NCBI RefSeq assembly: GCF_015645385.1 | Contig: NZ_JADOET010000007.1 | Span: 62,001 to 126,000 of the forward strand | DNA: 64,000 nt | Direction of reading: 5' to 3' | Origin: Winogradskyella marina | GTDB taxonomy: Bacteria; Bacteroidota; Bacteroidia; Flavobacteriales; Flavobacteriaceae | Part shown: positions 25,923 through 34,184 of the stretch, one piece after another | Layout of the letters: the number at the start of each line of letters is the position of its first letter | Numbering within the stretch: position 1 is the stretch's first letter | Program-made: the position numbers and the translations under genes | The notes under the pieces: generated by a model | The model's database searches: none | Seen by the model: only the letters and a program-made list of their open reading frames with translations | What the model was told of the DNA's origin: nothing

Positions 25923-26774
25923 TTATTGTATTCCGTTTAATATGTCTTTTATATGATTTGTGGTTTCCATTTCTTCAAACACAGCATCAAAATCACCGTC
26001 TTCCATCAATGTTTTGAAATGTTTTAAATTGGAAATATATTCATCTAATGTTTCAATAACATTCGTTTTATTCTGCTTAAAAATAGGTGCCCACATGGCT
26101 GGTGAACTTTTTGCTAATCGTACTGTGCTTTCAAATCCACTACCAGCCATATCAAAAATATCGCGTTCGTTTCTTTCTTTATCAATCACTGTTTTTCCTA
26201 ACATAAATGCACTGATGTGCGATAAATGCGACACATAAGCAATATGTTTATCGTGTGCTTTAGGATTCATATAACGAATACGCATTCCTAATTCTGAAAA
26301 CAATTCCAATGCTCTTTCTTGAAGTTTAAAGGCTGTGTCCTCAACTTCGCAAATAATATTGGTTTTGCTTTTATATAGATTATGAATCGCTGCTTTTGGA
26401 CCAGAATGTTCTGTACCAGCAATAGGATGCACTGCTAAATAATTTCGACGTTTTGGATGATTCTTTACCGAAAAACAAATATCTTCTTTGGTAGAACCAG
26501 CATCAAATACAATAGCGTTGTCTGATACATGATCTAAAACTTTCGGCAAAATTGTTAAAGTTGCATCTACAGGAATGGCTAAGATGACCAAATCTGCTTT
26601 TTCTAAATCTTCAAATTTAGCTTTTTGGTCTATAATCTTTAGCTCAATTGCTTCATCGAGATGCGCTTCATTATTATCTATACCAAAAATAGTACTCTCT
26701 GGGTGTAATTTTTTAATATCCAAAGCGAAGCTTCCTCCAATTAACCCAACTCCTATGATAAAAATAGTATTCAC
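25923..26774 (-). CDS. tyrA: prephenate dehydrogenase
   Basis: 283 residues. Oxidatively decarboxylates prephenate to 4-hydroxyphenylpyruvate for tyrosine synthesis. N-terminal Rossmann motif IGVGLIGGSFALDI (about 6-19), substrate-site blocks HPIAGTEHSGPKAA (about 117-130) and AYVSHLSHISAF, and GFESTVRLAKSSPAMW. It has no fused chorismate mutase, which is supplied by the next gene. It is third gene of the aromatic operon, 50 bases after the aminotransferase and 99 bases before the DAHP synthase. Confidence 0.93.
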   Translation of the reverse strand: MNTIFIIGVGLIGGSFALDIKKLHPESTIFGIDNNEAHLDEAIELKIIDQKAKFEDLEKADLVILAIPVDATLTILPKVLDHVSDNAIVFDAGSTKEDICFSVKNHPKRRNYLAVHPIAGTEHSGPKAAIHNLYKSKTNIICEVEDTAFKLQERALELFSELGMRIRYMNPKAHDKHIAYVSHLSHISAFMLGKTVIDKERNERDIFDMAGSGFESTVRLAKSSPAMWAPIFKQNKTNVIETLDEYISNLKHFKTLMEDGDFDAVFEEMETTNHIKDILNGIQ

Positions 26775-26824
26775 TTTTAATTTTTTCTTTTTACGAGTTA
26801 CCTCAATTTGTAACCATTATTTTT

Positions 26825-27967
26825 TTAAACTCTCGCTATAGCTTCTTCAATAACTTCTTCTGTTGCACATAACGAAAATCGCACATAACCTTCACCATTA
26901 CTACCAAAAACAGTTCCTGGCGTAATAAATATTGAATGCTCTTTTAGCACCAAATCTGTAAATTCTTCAGATTTTAAGTTTGGTGGTAATTTTGCCCAAA
27001 CAAACAGCCCTGATGCATGTTCATCATAAGTACATTTAAGTCTTTCGGCTAATTTCCACACTAATTCTCTACGTGTTTGGTACACACTGTTTAAACTCTT
27101 AAACCACAATTCTGAACATCTTAAAGCTTCAATAGCTCCTTTTTGTATGCCATAGAACATACCAGAATCCATATTACTTTTCACTCTTAAAACGGCACTT
27201 ATAAAATCGTAATTACCTACTAACATGCCAACACGCCAACCAGCCATATTAAATGTTTTACTCAAAGAATTTAGCTCTAAGCAGACGTCTTTAGCATCCT
27301 TGTATCTCAAAATACTTATAGGTTTTTCATTGAGAATAAAACTATACGGATTGTCATTTACGATTAAAATATCGTGACGTTTCCCAAACGCAATTACCTT
27401 ATCATAAAACTTATTGGTGGCATTTGCACCTGTTGGCATATGCGGATAATTAATCCACATTATTTTTACACGTTTTAAATCTAAACGTTCTAAAGCGGCA
27501 AAATCTGGCTCCCAATTATTGTCTTCTTTTAAACCGTAATACACAGGTTTTGCTTCTAAAAGTTTGGTAACTGAAGCATAGGTTGGATAACCAGGATTAG
27601 GAATTAACACTTTATCACCTTTATTTAAAAAAGCCATAGAAATGTGCATTATGCCTTCCTTGCTACCCATTAATGGCAATACTTCAGCTTTTGAACTTAA
27701 ATTAACCTGATAATGTGTTTTATAAAAGTTTGCAATCTCATCTCTCAATTCTGGTAAGCCTTGGTAACTTTGATATTGGTGTGCTTTTTCTTCAGCTAAA
27801 CTATCTTGAAGTAACATTGAGGCCTTAATAGGAGGTTCTAAATCTGGACTACCAATTCCTAAATTAATAATAGGTTTACCTTGCGATTTTAAAAACGCGA
27901 CTTCTCTCAATTTCTTAGAGAAATAGTATTCTTCAACTTTTTGTAAACGTTTTGCAACTTCTATCAT
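26825..27967 (-). CDS. class I/II aminotransferase, probably aromatic
   Basis: 380 residues. A PLP-dependent fold-type I aminotransferase: IINLGIGSPDLEPP near the N terminus, NPGYPTYASV, WINYPHMPTGA, the PLP lysine in SLSKTFNMAGWRVGM (about 236), and the C-terminal substrate Arg in GYVRFSLC. The sequence is closest in feel to LL-diaminopimelate/aspartate-type enzymes. Its place between pheA and tyrA, with a 4-base overlap with pheA, makes transamination of phenylpyruvate and hydroxyphenylpyruvate the likely job. Substrate specificity is inferred from context only. Confidence 0.88.
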   Translation of the reverse strand: MIEVAKRLQKVEEYYFSKKLREVAFLKSQGKPIINLGIGSPDLEPPIKASMLLQDSLAEEKAHQYQSYQGLPELRDEIANFYKTHYQVNLSSKAEVLPLMGSKEGIMHISMAFLNKGDKVLIPNPGYPTYASVTKLLEAKPVYYGLKEDNNWEPDFAALERLDLKRVKIMWINYPHMPTGANATNKFYDKVIAFGKRHDILIVNDNPYSFILNEKPISILRYKDAKDVCLELNSLSKTFNMAGWRVGMLVGNYDFISAVLRVKSNMDSGMFYGIQKGAIEALRCSELWFKSLNSVYQTRRELVWKLAERLKCTYDEHASGLFVWAKLPPNLKSEEFTDLVLKEHSIFITPGTVFGSNGEGYVRFSLCATEEVIEEAIARV

Positions 27968-28791
27968 AGTCTTGCATTTTTATATTCTCCTAATACTTTA
28001 AAATTCTCAGCCATTAAACTTATAATAGACTTGGCTTTATCGTAATCTTTGTAATCTCCAAAAGTAACATCCACGAAAAAGGCATATTTCCAAGGTGTAT
28101 CTATTTTTGGCAACGATTGAATTTTAGTAAGGTTAAGTTTACAGTCACTCAACACATTTAACAATGCTGCTAAGCTTCCTCGTTTATGATCTAATTCAAA
28201 TTTTAACGATGCCTTATTAATATCATTATTATCTGTTCTGTTACTTTCTCGCCTCACAATAACAAAACGCGTTTCATTGTGTTTTATAGTTTGAATGCTT
28301 TTTGCCAAAACATTAAGACCGTATAATTGTGCTGCATTTTTACTAGCTATGGCTGCAATACCTTTTAAATTCTGTTCAGAAATTTGCTTAGCAACATCTG
28401 CTGTATCCTTAGCTTCTACAAGTTTTATATGCGGATAACTTCTAAAAAACTCCTTACATTGCAATAATGCCATAGGATGCGAATGCACTTCTAAAATATC
28501 TCCAATAGATTGATTTTCTAAAGCCAAAAAATGATGCTGAATATCTAAATAGCACTCACCAACAATACTTAATTGATGTGTATCGATTAAAGCATAGTTA
28601 GGTATAATTGAGCCTGCAATAGAGTTTTCTAACGCCATTACAATTTCATCGGTTTGCCCTTCGAGTAAGGTATCAATCACACGATCAAACGTCATACATT
28701 CAACAACGTCTGCATCAACATTAAAATAATGCTGAACAACTTCGTGATGAAATGATCCCTTAATTCCTTGTATTGCTATTGGTTTATTCAC
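27964..28791 (-). CDS. pheA: prephenate dehydratase
   Basis: 275 residues, GTG start at 28791 (MNKPIAIQGIKGSFHHEVV). Converts prephenate to phenylpyruvate. The dehydratase domain spans about 1-180 (ENSIAGSIIPNYALI, AAIASKNAAQLYGL, NETRFVIVRR with the conserved Thr-Arg-Phe). An ACT regulatory domain spans about 190-275 (KRGSLAALLNVLSDCKLNLTKIQSLPK), including the ESRP-like segment for Phe feedback. There is no chorismate mutase part. It is the first gene of the aromatic operon and lies directly downstream of an aromatic leader peptide and terminator. A small frame, 28788-28886, ends with a TGA overlapping this GTG. Confidence 0.94.
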   Translation of the reverse strand: MNKPIAIQGIKGSFHHEVVQHYFNVDADVVECMTFDRVIDTLLEGQTDEIVMALENSIAGSIIPNYALIDTHQLSIVGECYLDIQHHFLALENQSIGDILEVHSHPMALLQCKEFFRSYPHIKLVEAKDTADVAKQISEQNLKGIAAIASKNAAQLYGLNVLAKSIQTIKHNETRFVIVRRESNRTDNNDINKASLKFELDHKRGSLAALLNVLSDCKLNLTKIQSLPKIDTPWKYAFFVDVTFGDYKDYDKAKSIISLMAENFKVLGEYKNARL

Positions 28792-28835
28792 AATTTATCT
28801 TTCTTATTTATCAACTCCTTAAAAATTGGCATAAA

Positions 28836-28862
28836 AAAAGTCTCGATTAAATCGAGACTTTT
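28836..28862 (-). terminator. attenuator terminator upstream of pheA
   Basis: On the minus strand: AAAGTCTCGAT, 3-base loop, ATCGAGACTTT, then a run of T's. It lies 45-70 bases before the pheA GTG, in the leader rather than at an operon end, so it is placed to abort transcription before pheA. The upstream segment 28891-28899 (minus-strand AACGAGACT) repeats the 3' arm and can pair with the 5' arm as an antiterminator. Confidence 0.85.
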
Positions 28863-28902
28863 AAAACTATATTTTAAATAAAACATACTCAGTCTCGTTC
28901 CT

Positions 28903-28953
28903 TTAGCTAAAAAAGAAATAAAACCAGTTATAATATGTTCTAGATATGTTCAT
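28903..28953 (-). CDS. aromatic leader peptide of the pheA operon
   Basis: 17 codons, ATG at 28953 to TAA at 28903-28905, encoding MNISRTYYNWFYFFFS. Eight of 16 residues are aromatic: three Tyr, one Trp and four Phe, with the run W-F-Y-F-F-F directly before the final Ser. GGAG lies 8 bases before the ATG. The stop is 4 bases upstream of the antiterminator arm, so a ribosome reaching the stop would cover that arm while one stalled at the Tyr/Phe codons would not. This is the classical layout of a translation-coupled attenuator controlling Phe/Tyr synthesis. Confidence 0.85.
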   Translation of the reverse strand: MNISRTYYNWFYFFFS

Positions 28954-29078
28954 ATTTATTCTCCACATCCGTGGAAATCTTTTAATTATGTGGCTAATGT
29001 AATTATTATTTTTACAAATCAAAATTGTTGCATTGTTTTTTTGGAAAAAATTTCAAAAATTTAAAGAATTATTAATAA

Positions 29079-29111
29079 TTGCTATACAATATTCGGAAAT
29101 ACCTATTTTTG
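29079..29111 (+). promoter_or_regulatory. gldA promoter
   Basis: TTG at 29079-29081, a 22-base spacer, then TATTTTTG at 29104-29111, matching the Bacteroidota TTG / TAnnTTTG pair, 17 bases before the gldA start codon. Confidence 0.55.
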
Positions 29112-29127
29112 AATAAATTCTAATTGT

Positions 29128-30024
29128 ATGTCAATCGAAGTTTCAAACATAACCAAACTGTACAAAGATCAGAAAGCACTTAACAATGTTTCTTTTAAAG
29201 TAAATGATGCTGAAATTGTAGGTTTTTTAGGACCAAATGGTGCCGGAAAATCTACTATGATGAAAATTTTAACCACGTATATTGATGCTACAGAAGGTTC
29301 TGCAAGTGTGAATGGATTTGATATTACTTCAGACAAGAAGGCTGTACAAACTAGTGTTGGGTATTTACCGGAGCACAATCCGCTTTATACGGACTTGTAC
29401 GTTAAAGAGTATTTGAATTTTAACGCGAATGTCTATGGCACTTCTAAATCTAGAATAGAAGACGTTATTGAACTTACGGGTTTACAACCTGAATCACACA
29501 AAAAAATAAGTCAGCTTTCTAAAGGTTATAGACAGCGTGTTGGTTTGGCCAATGCTTTACTGCACAATCCGGACGTTTTAATTTTAGATGAACCTACAAC
29601 CGGTTTAGATCCAAATCAATTAGTAGACATTAGAAACTTAATTAGAAGCATAGGAAAAGAAAAAACGGTGTTTTTATCGACGCATATTATGCAAGAAGTT
29701 GAAGCCATGTGCGACCGTGTTATTATCATCAATAAAGGAGAAGTTGTTGCTGATAAATATTTGAAAGATTTGCGTGATGGCCAAGAACAAATTGTGATTG
29801 TTGAATTTGACTTTAGAGTGGAAGATGCCTTTTTGCTAAAATTACCAAAAGTAAAAGCGGTAAAAAACACACATAGTTTTGTTTACGAAATTACATTTTC
29901 TACAAAAGAAGACATGCGTTCTCATGTGTTTGATTTTGCACATGATAATGAGTTGAAAATTTTACAACTGAATCAGAAGAATGCAAGTTTAGAAAGTTTA
30001 TTTAGGGAATTGACCAGTAAATAG
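29128..30024 (+). CDS. gldA: gliding motility ABC transporter ATP-binding protein GldA
   Basis: 298 residues. Cytoplasmic ATPase subunit of the GldA-GldF-GldG exporter, which is required for gliding in Flavobacterium johnsoniae. Walker A GPNGAGKSTMM (about 35-45), Q-loop region GYLPEHNPLY, signature LSKGYRQRVGLANALL (about 133-148), Walker B VLILDEPTTGLDP, and switch His in STHIMQE. The C-terminal about 80 residues form the DUF4162-like tail. The permease genes gldF and gldG are not adjacent here, as in F. johnsoniae where gldA is also apart. Confidence 0.9.
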   Translation: MSIEVSNITKLYKDQKALNNVSFKVNDAEIVGFLGPNGAGKSTMMKILTTYIDATEGSASVNGFDITSDKKAVQTSVGYLPEHNPLYTDLYVKEYLNFNANVYGTSKSRIEDVIELTGLQPESHKKISQLSKGYRQRVGLANALLHNPDVLILDEPTTGLDPNQLVDIRNLIRSIGKEKTVFLSTHIMQEVEAMCDRVIIINKGEVVADKYLKDLRDGQEQIVIVEFDFRVEDAFLLKLPKVKAVKNTHSFVYEITFSTKEDMRSHVFDFAHDNELKILQLNQKNASLESLFRELTSK

Positions 30025-30076
30025 AAGCCCATCCTAGCCATCCCAAAAGGAAGGAATTCTTGTACTTGTGGGTTAT

Positions 30077-30985
30077 TTAATCCCAATTAAATTCTGTTTT
30101 TATACGCTTATAGAAATCTAAATCTTCAATTGGTGCTTCTGTTAATCCGTCTTTATTAAACAGTTCTGGAACACTTTCTATAGCTAATAATCCGAAGCGT
30201 TGTGTTTTAAAATTAACGAAACTCCAGTTATCATAATTTTTAAAATAGATATATGAAATCTCATTATTTAAATATGCTTTTTTATAATATGGATAAAATA
30301 ACACCCAAAAACGCTTCAAATTTTCTTTCACTTGCATATTATGAAACTCAGTAACTCCAAAACTATTTTGAACTAAAGCAAAAGTTTTTCCGGTTGGGTA
30401 ATTTTGATATTTAACCGTTATTTGATTAAGGTCTGAAATGTTTTCAAAGAAAAAATTATTAATCAGTTTGGAATGTGCTACCATTTGAAGTGAATCTAAT
30501 GCAATTTCAGTTCTTAGTTTAATTGCAAAACGATTAACGATTTGGTCTTTTGTTTTTAATTCGTTGAGTTTCTTTAAATCTATTTGTTTTTCAAAATTGT
30601 TTTTGAGCCAAATAAAATGATTTGTTAGAAACATATCTTTAAACCATTCGGATAATTCTCCGCTAACTATAGCATCGTAATAAGATTCATTACCGTCTAA
30701 ATAAATGAGCTGAAACCCATACTCCTTTACTAGAATGGCTATTTCATTTTTAAAAAATTCAATATCATTATTCTTATAACTTTGATTGACTAATGTGTGT
30801 TTTAGCTCAGGTTCAAATCCATATTGTTTTTCGAGATTTAAAACCATTTTTTTGACCTGAGGGTATTTATCAGCTTGATAAAGTATTGGGTAAATTGAAT
30901 CGTGAATTACGATATCTCTTTCGTTTTGCCCAAAACAAACCAGAACATTTATAAAAAGCAATACTAACAAGGATGTGTTTTTCAT
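30077..30985 (-). CDS. exported protein of unknown function
   Basis: 302 residues from the ATG at 30985, giving signal peptide MKNTSLLVLLFINVLVCFG followed by Q. The rest is mixed alpha/beta and rich in Asn, Lys and aromatic residues, without transmembrane helices, so the protein is probably periplasmic or on the surface. A helical block (about 60-150) is followed by YFKNYDNWSFVNFKTQRFGLLAIE near the end. No family is recognised. It converges on gldA and lies downstream of the DUF2807 gene on the same strand (19 bases apart), so it is probably co-transcribed with it. Confidence 0.7.
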   Translation of the reverse strand: MKNTSLLVLLFINVLVCFGQNERDIVIHDSIYPILYQADKYPQVKKMVLNLEKQYGFEPELKHTLVNQSYKNNDIEFFKNEIAILVKEYGFQLIYLDGNESYYDAIVSGELSEWFKDMFLTNHFIWLKNNFEKQIDLKKLNELKTKDQIVNRFAIKLRTEIALDSLQMVAHSKLINNFFFENISDLNQITVKYQNYPTGKTFALVQNSFGVTEFHNMQVKENLKRFWVLFYPYYKKAYLNNEISYIYFKNYDNWSFVNFKTQRFGLLAIESVPELFNKDGLTEAPIEDLDFYKRIKTEFNWD

Positions 30986-31004
30986 AAAGTTCAAATATTA
31001 ATAA

Positions 31005-31748
31005 TTATTGAAAACGTAATTCTCCAGTATAAAAACGTTCAACATCTTCTGTGGTTGGTTGGTTAACTGAAATCAAATCACCTGTTCCATAAAGTTGACC
31101 TGTTAAGGTTTGTTGCGGATTTACAACCATATCATTACTACCACGATGATAAACACGTACATTTTGAGCACTTAAATTTTCACCTTCAAAACGGCCTGCA
31201 CCTGCATAAAAGCCAACGAATAGATTGTCTACAGTTCCAGTTATATAATAAAACGACAGATTATTAGATGATATGGAAAGGTTTTCAGAACTAATATTGA
31301 GCCTAAAATCGCCAACAGTGAATTCATTTGTTTCGTTAAAATCTTCAGAAAGTAAGGTTAGTGAGTCATAATTTAAAACACCATCAGATGAAATATCATA
31401 CTGTGTAGAAGATCTTATTTCTGTAAGTGTTGGTGTTTCAACATATATTTTGGTGATACCATAATCTCTTACCAAATTACATGAATTATGATCTGTTAAA
31501 ACCAAACGATTATCGATGACCTCAACCGCTACATCGTTAATTAAATTTTCACCTGTTTCAATGGTTACTTTATAATTTGGCGATGCTTTTATAATTACTT
31601 CAATATCTCTATGAACAAGCATGCGATTGAAATTAGATACCGAAACCTCTTGCTGAATGATACTTCCTGAGGTTTGAAAACAATCGTAGGCATCTTCGCT
31701 ATTACAAGCTAATATAAACAAGCTAAATATGTAAACTAATTTTCTCAT
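31005..31748 (-). CDS. DUF2807 (head GIN domain) lipoprotein
   Basis: 247 residues with a lipoprotein signal (LFILACNSED; Cys15). The body is a run of short beta strands characteristic of DUF2807, a putative autotransporter-adhesin-like beta helix: VSNFNRMLVHRDIEVIIKASPNYKVTIETGENLINDVAVEVIDNRLVL, then SSDGVLNYDSLTLLSED and SAQNVRVYHRGSNDMVV. It is anchored in the envelope; the ligand is unknown. Its ATG overlaps the stop of the upstream PagL-like gene by 4 bases (ATGA), so the two are translated together. Confidence 0.85.
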   Translation of the reverse strand: MRKLVYIFSLFILACNSEDAYDCFQTSGSIIQQEVSVSNFNRMLVHRDIEVIIKASPNYKVTIETGENLINDVAVEVIDNRLVLTDHNSCNLVRDYGITKIYVETPTLTEIRSSTQYDISSDGVLNYDSLTLLSEDFNETNEFTVGDFRLNISSENLSISSNNLSFYYITGTVDNLFVGFYAGAGRFEGENLSAQNVRVYHRGSNDMVVNPQQTLTGQLYGTGDLISVNQPTTEDVERFYTGELRFQ

Positions 31749-32836
31749 AATCTTACTCCTATACCGAATTCTACAGCTTCAGCTTTTGCTCCATGTGATT
31801 TTAAGGTAATAGCTCCAAATAGTTTTTTACCAAAATACCGTTTTAAACCTATTCTAATATAGGTTCTTCCCTCAAAATCAAATGGATAATAAACATAATA
31901 ACCTAACTGTGTTTCAATAGACATTCTATTTATAAACAATTCATGACCAGCAAAAAGGCCAACACGCTTATAATCTTCATCACCACTTACATTTTCCTCA
32001 GGAAACGAAACGGATTGAAAGTAGATCAATTCCTTTAAAAATTTTGAAAAAAACACATCTGCACCAAACTGAATAGCACTAACATGGCTTAAACGCTTAT
32101 CGGCATAACCAGACAACACATAAAATGGAAATTGGCCACTACCAATAACATCACTTTCATTAATTCCAGATCTAAATACTAAGTTATATTTCACCTTTTC
32201 CGTGTACTTTTCTTCAGCAATAGGTTCACTAAATTCTGGATCTTCAGTATCTAAATGATACGTTAGACCTAAATTAAAATTTATAGTATTTACGCTTGTG
32301 TTTGGCGCTTTAACATTAGCATTAGAATAGTGCGTTAAAGCCAATCCTGTTTGAAAACCAAAACGATTAAAAAGACGGTCTTTCTTATAGTTCAACATGA
32401 TATATGTTGAACTTAAAATATCTGATCCGAAGGCCACATTTTTTGCATTTTCAATCTTATCATAAGGGTTGCTGGCATATGCTAACCCTTGACCAAGACG
32501 CAACATGACACGCCGTTTAAAAAAATAGAAATTATAGTGTGCGTATAGGGCAATGGTGTTTCCTAATGTTTCATTCTTTAAATCTTGATAAATTAGAGAC
32601 GCTCCATAATCTGGATAATTAAATCGATGTTCCCATGCTTCGTTTCCAAATGTTTTTTTATTCCAGCTAAAAACAAAACCTTCGGGATGCCCTTTAATTA
32701 AATGAAGAATACTGTTATTATGAAGTGCTATATTGCCTCCTATATAATTGAGATCAAAATATGAACTGTTCGTTTCTTCTTGTCCATAGAGTCCTATAGA
32801 TAGTAGTAATACAATTAAACATAATAGATGTCGCAT
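31745..32836 (-). CDS. PagL-like lipid A deacylase / acyloxyacyl hydrolase family protein
   Basis: 363 residues with signal peptide MRHLLCLIVLLLSIGLYG. An outer-membrane beta barrel with the PagL-type active-site neighbourhood GLALTHYSNANVKAPNTSVN (about 165-185), where His and Ser are expected to act with an acidic residue. PagL removes the 3-O-acyl chain of lipid A. The protein is about twice the length of Pseudomonas PagL because of a second barrel-like half (about 210-363), as is usual in Bacteroidota. First gene of a three-gene unit; its promoter overlaps a 16-bp palindrome. Confidence 0.8.
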   Translation of the reverse strand: MRHLLCLIVLLLSIGLYGQEETNSSYFDLNYIGGNIALHNNSILHLIKGHPEGFVFSWNKKTFGNEAWEHRFNYPDYGASLIYQDLKNETLGNTIALYAHYNFYFFKRRVMLRLGQGLAYASNPYDKIENAKNVAFGSDILSSTYIMLNYKKDRLFNRFGFQTGLALTHYSNANVKAPNTSVNTINFNLGLTYHLDTEDPEFSEPIAEEKYTEKVKYNLVFRSGINESDVIGSGQFPFYVLSGYADKRLSHVSAIQFGADVFFSKFLKELIYFQSVSFPEENVSGDEDYKRVGLFAGHELFINRMSIETQLGYYVYYPFDFEGRTYIRIGLKRYFGKKLFGAITLKSHGAKAEAVEFGIGVRL

Positions 32837-32852
32837 GGCAATTATTGAGCTG

Positions 32853-32860
32853 CAAAAATA
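32853..32860 (-). promoter_or_regulatory. -7 promoter element of the pagL-like operon
   Basis: The minus strand reads TATTTTTG, a full TAnnTTTG match, 17 bases before the start codon. The -33 zone is occupied by the palindrome at 32873-32888 and has no TTG. Confidence 0.5.
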
Positions 32861-32872
32861 GTCAATAATTAC

Positions 32873-32888
32873 AATTCACTAGTGAATT
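32873..32888. promoter_or_regulatory. 16-bp palindrome AATTCACTAGTGAATT, candidate operator
   Basis: A perfect palindrome centred 20 bases upstream of the -7 element of the pagL-like gene, the usual place for a dimeric repressor or activator. The cognate regulator is unknown. Confidence 0.55.
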
Positions 32889-32901
32889 AACCTACAAGAC
32901 T

Positions 32902-32997
32902 TTACACAAATAAAGTCGCGATTAATGATATCACTGTTAACGCCAAAAGCTGTAACACAAACTTAAAATCTGATTTATACTTATTTATTAATTTCAT
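32902..32997 (-). CDS. putative 31-residue single-pass membrane peptide
   Basis: ATG at 32997 to TAA at 32902-32904. The peptide has a basic start (MKLINKYKSDFK) followed by a continuous hydrophobic stretch (VLQLLALTVISLIATLFV) ending at the terminus, which is the layout of a small inner-membrane protein. It lies in an otherwise empty 295-base gap between the PagL-like gene and the sulfur cluster. There is no homology evidence. A chance frame is possible, but the amphipathic-then-hydrophobic order is not random-looking. Confidence 0.4.
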   Translation of the reverse strand: MKLINKYKSDFKFVLQLLALTVISLIATLFV

Positions 32998-33131
32998 GAT
33001 TAAGGGCTTAATAATAAAGTGCAAATATCAGATTAAATCAATTTTCTTTTGTTAATTAAAGCCTAAGAAATAGTTATCTAATTAATCTCTAAAGCAGATA
33101 GAATTTTCGAAAATCAAACAGCTTTACTTTT

Positions 33132-34181
33132 TTATAAAATTGCTTTAACTACGGCTTTTGGTGATTCTTTTCTTGAACCATCAAAACCATTTATTCCACT
33201 AACAGTTGTGTATTTTAAAACAAACTTCTTACCAGGATTTAATCTTTTATATGCTGACTGACACATTAAAGTTGCCTCATGAAAACCACAAAGAATTAGT
33301 TTTAATTTCCCTTCGTAAGTGTTGACATCTCCAATGGCATAAATACCCGGAATATTAGTTTGATAATCTAATGTATCTACTTTTATGGCGTTTTTTTCAA
33401 TCTCAAGTCCCCAATTACCTATTGGACCTAATTTTGGCGACAATCCAAAAAGAGGAATAAATTCATCAGCTTCTATAAATTCTGTTTCACCATTTTTAGT
33501 CACAGAAACTCCTTCGATTTTATTCTCGCCATGTAATTCTGTAATTTCTGCTGGTGTAATGATGTTAATTTTATTAATTAGTTTTAATTCTTGCACGCGT
33601 TCTACGGAATCTAAAGCACCTCTAAATTCATTTCGTCTGTGCACTAAAGTTACTTTTGAAGCCACATCTGCTAAGAAAATACTCCAATCTAAAGCAGAAT
33701 CTCCACCACCTGCAATCACCACTTTTTTATTGCGATATACTTCTGGATCTTTTATAAAGTATGCCAAACCGTTATCTTCATATTTTTCTATATTTTCTAA
33801 TTGTGGTTTTCTTGGCTCAAAACTCCCTAAACCTCCTGCAATTGCAATTATAGGCGCATGATGTTGTGTGCCTTTATTCGTCGTCACAATAAAGCTTCTG
33901 TCCTCTAATTTTTCAATCGTTTCGGCACGTTCACCTAAGGTAAAACCAGGCTGAAATTGTTTCCCTTGTTCCAATAAATTTGAAGTTAGATCGCCAGCCA
34001 AAATCTCCGGAAATCCTGGAATATCATAAATCGGTTTCTTAGGATATAATTCAGAGCACTGACCACCAGGTTGTGGTAAGGCATCAATTAAATGGCACTT
34101 TAATTTTAACAATCCGGCTTCAAATACGGTAAATAAACCTGTTGGTCCTGCTCCTATAATAAGTATATCTGTTTTAATCAT
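33132..34181 (-). CDS. ferredoxin/flavodoxin-NADP+ reductase, thioredoxin-reductase-like
   Basis: 349 residues. FAD site GAGPTGLFTVFEAGLL (about 9-24), NADPH site VVIAGGGDSALDWSIFLA (about 154-171), and the second FAD block GIYAIGDVNTY (about 279-289). The redox CxxC of thioredoxin reductases is absent, so this is the TrxR-like FNR class. Placed last in the siroheme/sulfite-reductase operon, it probably supplies reduced ferredoxin to the neighbouring sulfite reductase. The electron partner is inferred. Confidence 0.87.
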   Translation of the reverse strand: MIKTDILIIGAGPTGLFTVFEAGLLKLKCHLIDALPQPGGQCSELYPKKPIYDIPGFPEILAGDLTSNLLEQGKQFQPGFTLGERAETIEKLEDRSFIVTTNKGTQHHAPIIAIAGGLGSFEPRKPQLENIEKYEDNGLAYFIKDPEVYRNKKVVIAGGGDSALDWSIFLADVASKVTLVHRRNEFRGALDSVERVQELKLINKINIITPAEITELHGENKIEGVSVTKNGETEFIEADEFIPLFGLSPKLGPIGNWGLEIEKNAIKVDTLDYQTNIPGIYAIGDVNTYEGKLKLILCGFHEATLMCQSAYKRLNPGKKFVLKYTTVSGINGFDGSRKESPKAVVKAIL

Positions 34182-34184
34182 AAT

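Larger units (their letters stand above)
28863..29127. promoter_or_regulatory. leader and divergent promoter region between pheA and gldA
   Basis: Contains the attenuator leader (28903-28953) and antiterminator arm (28891-28899) on the minus strand, and the gldA promoter (29079-29111) on the plus strand. No clean minus-strand TAnnTTTG could be assigned for the pheA transcript. The start point must lie upstream of 28970, since the leader ATG is at 28953. Confidence 0.65.
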
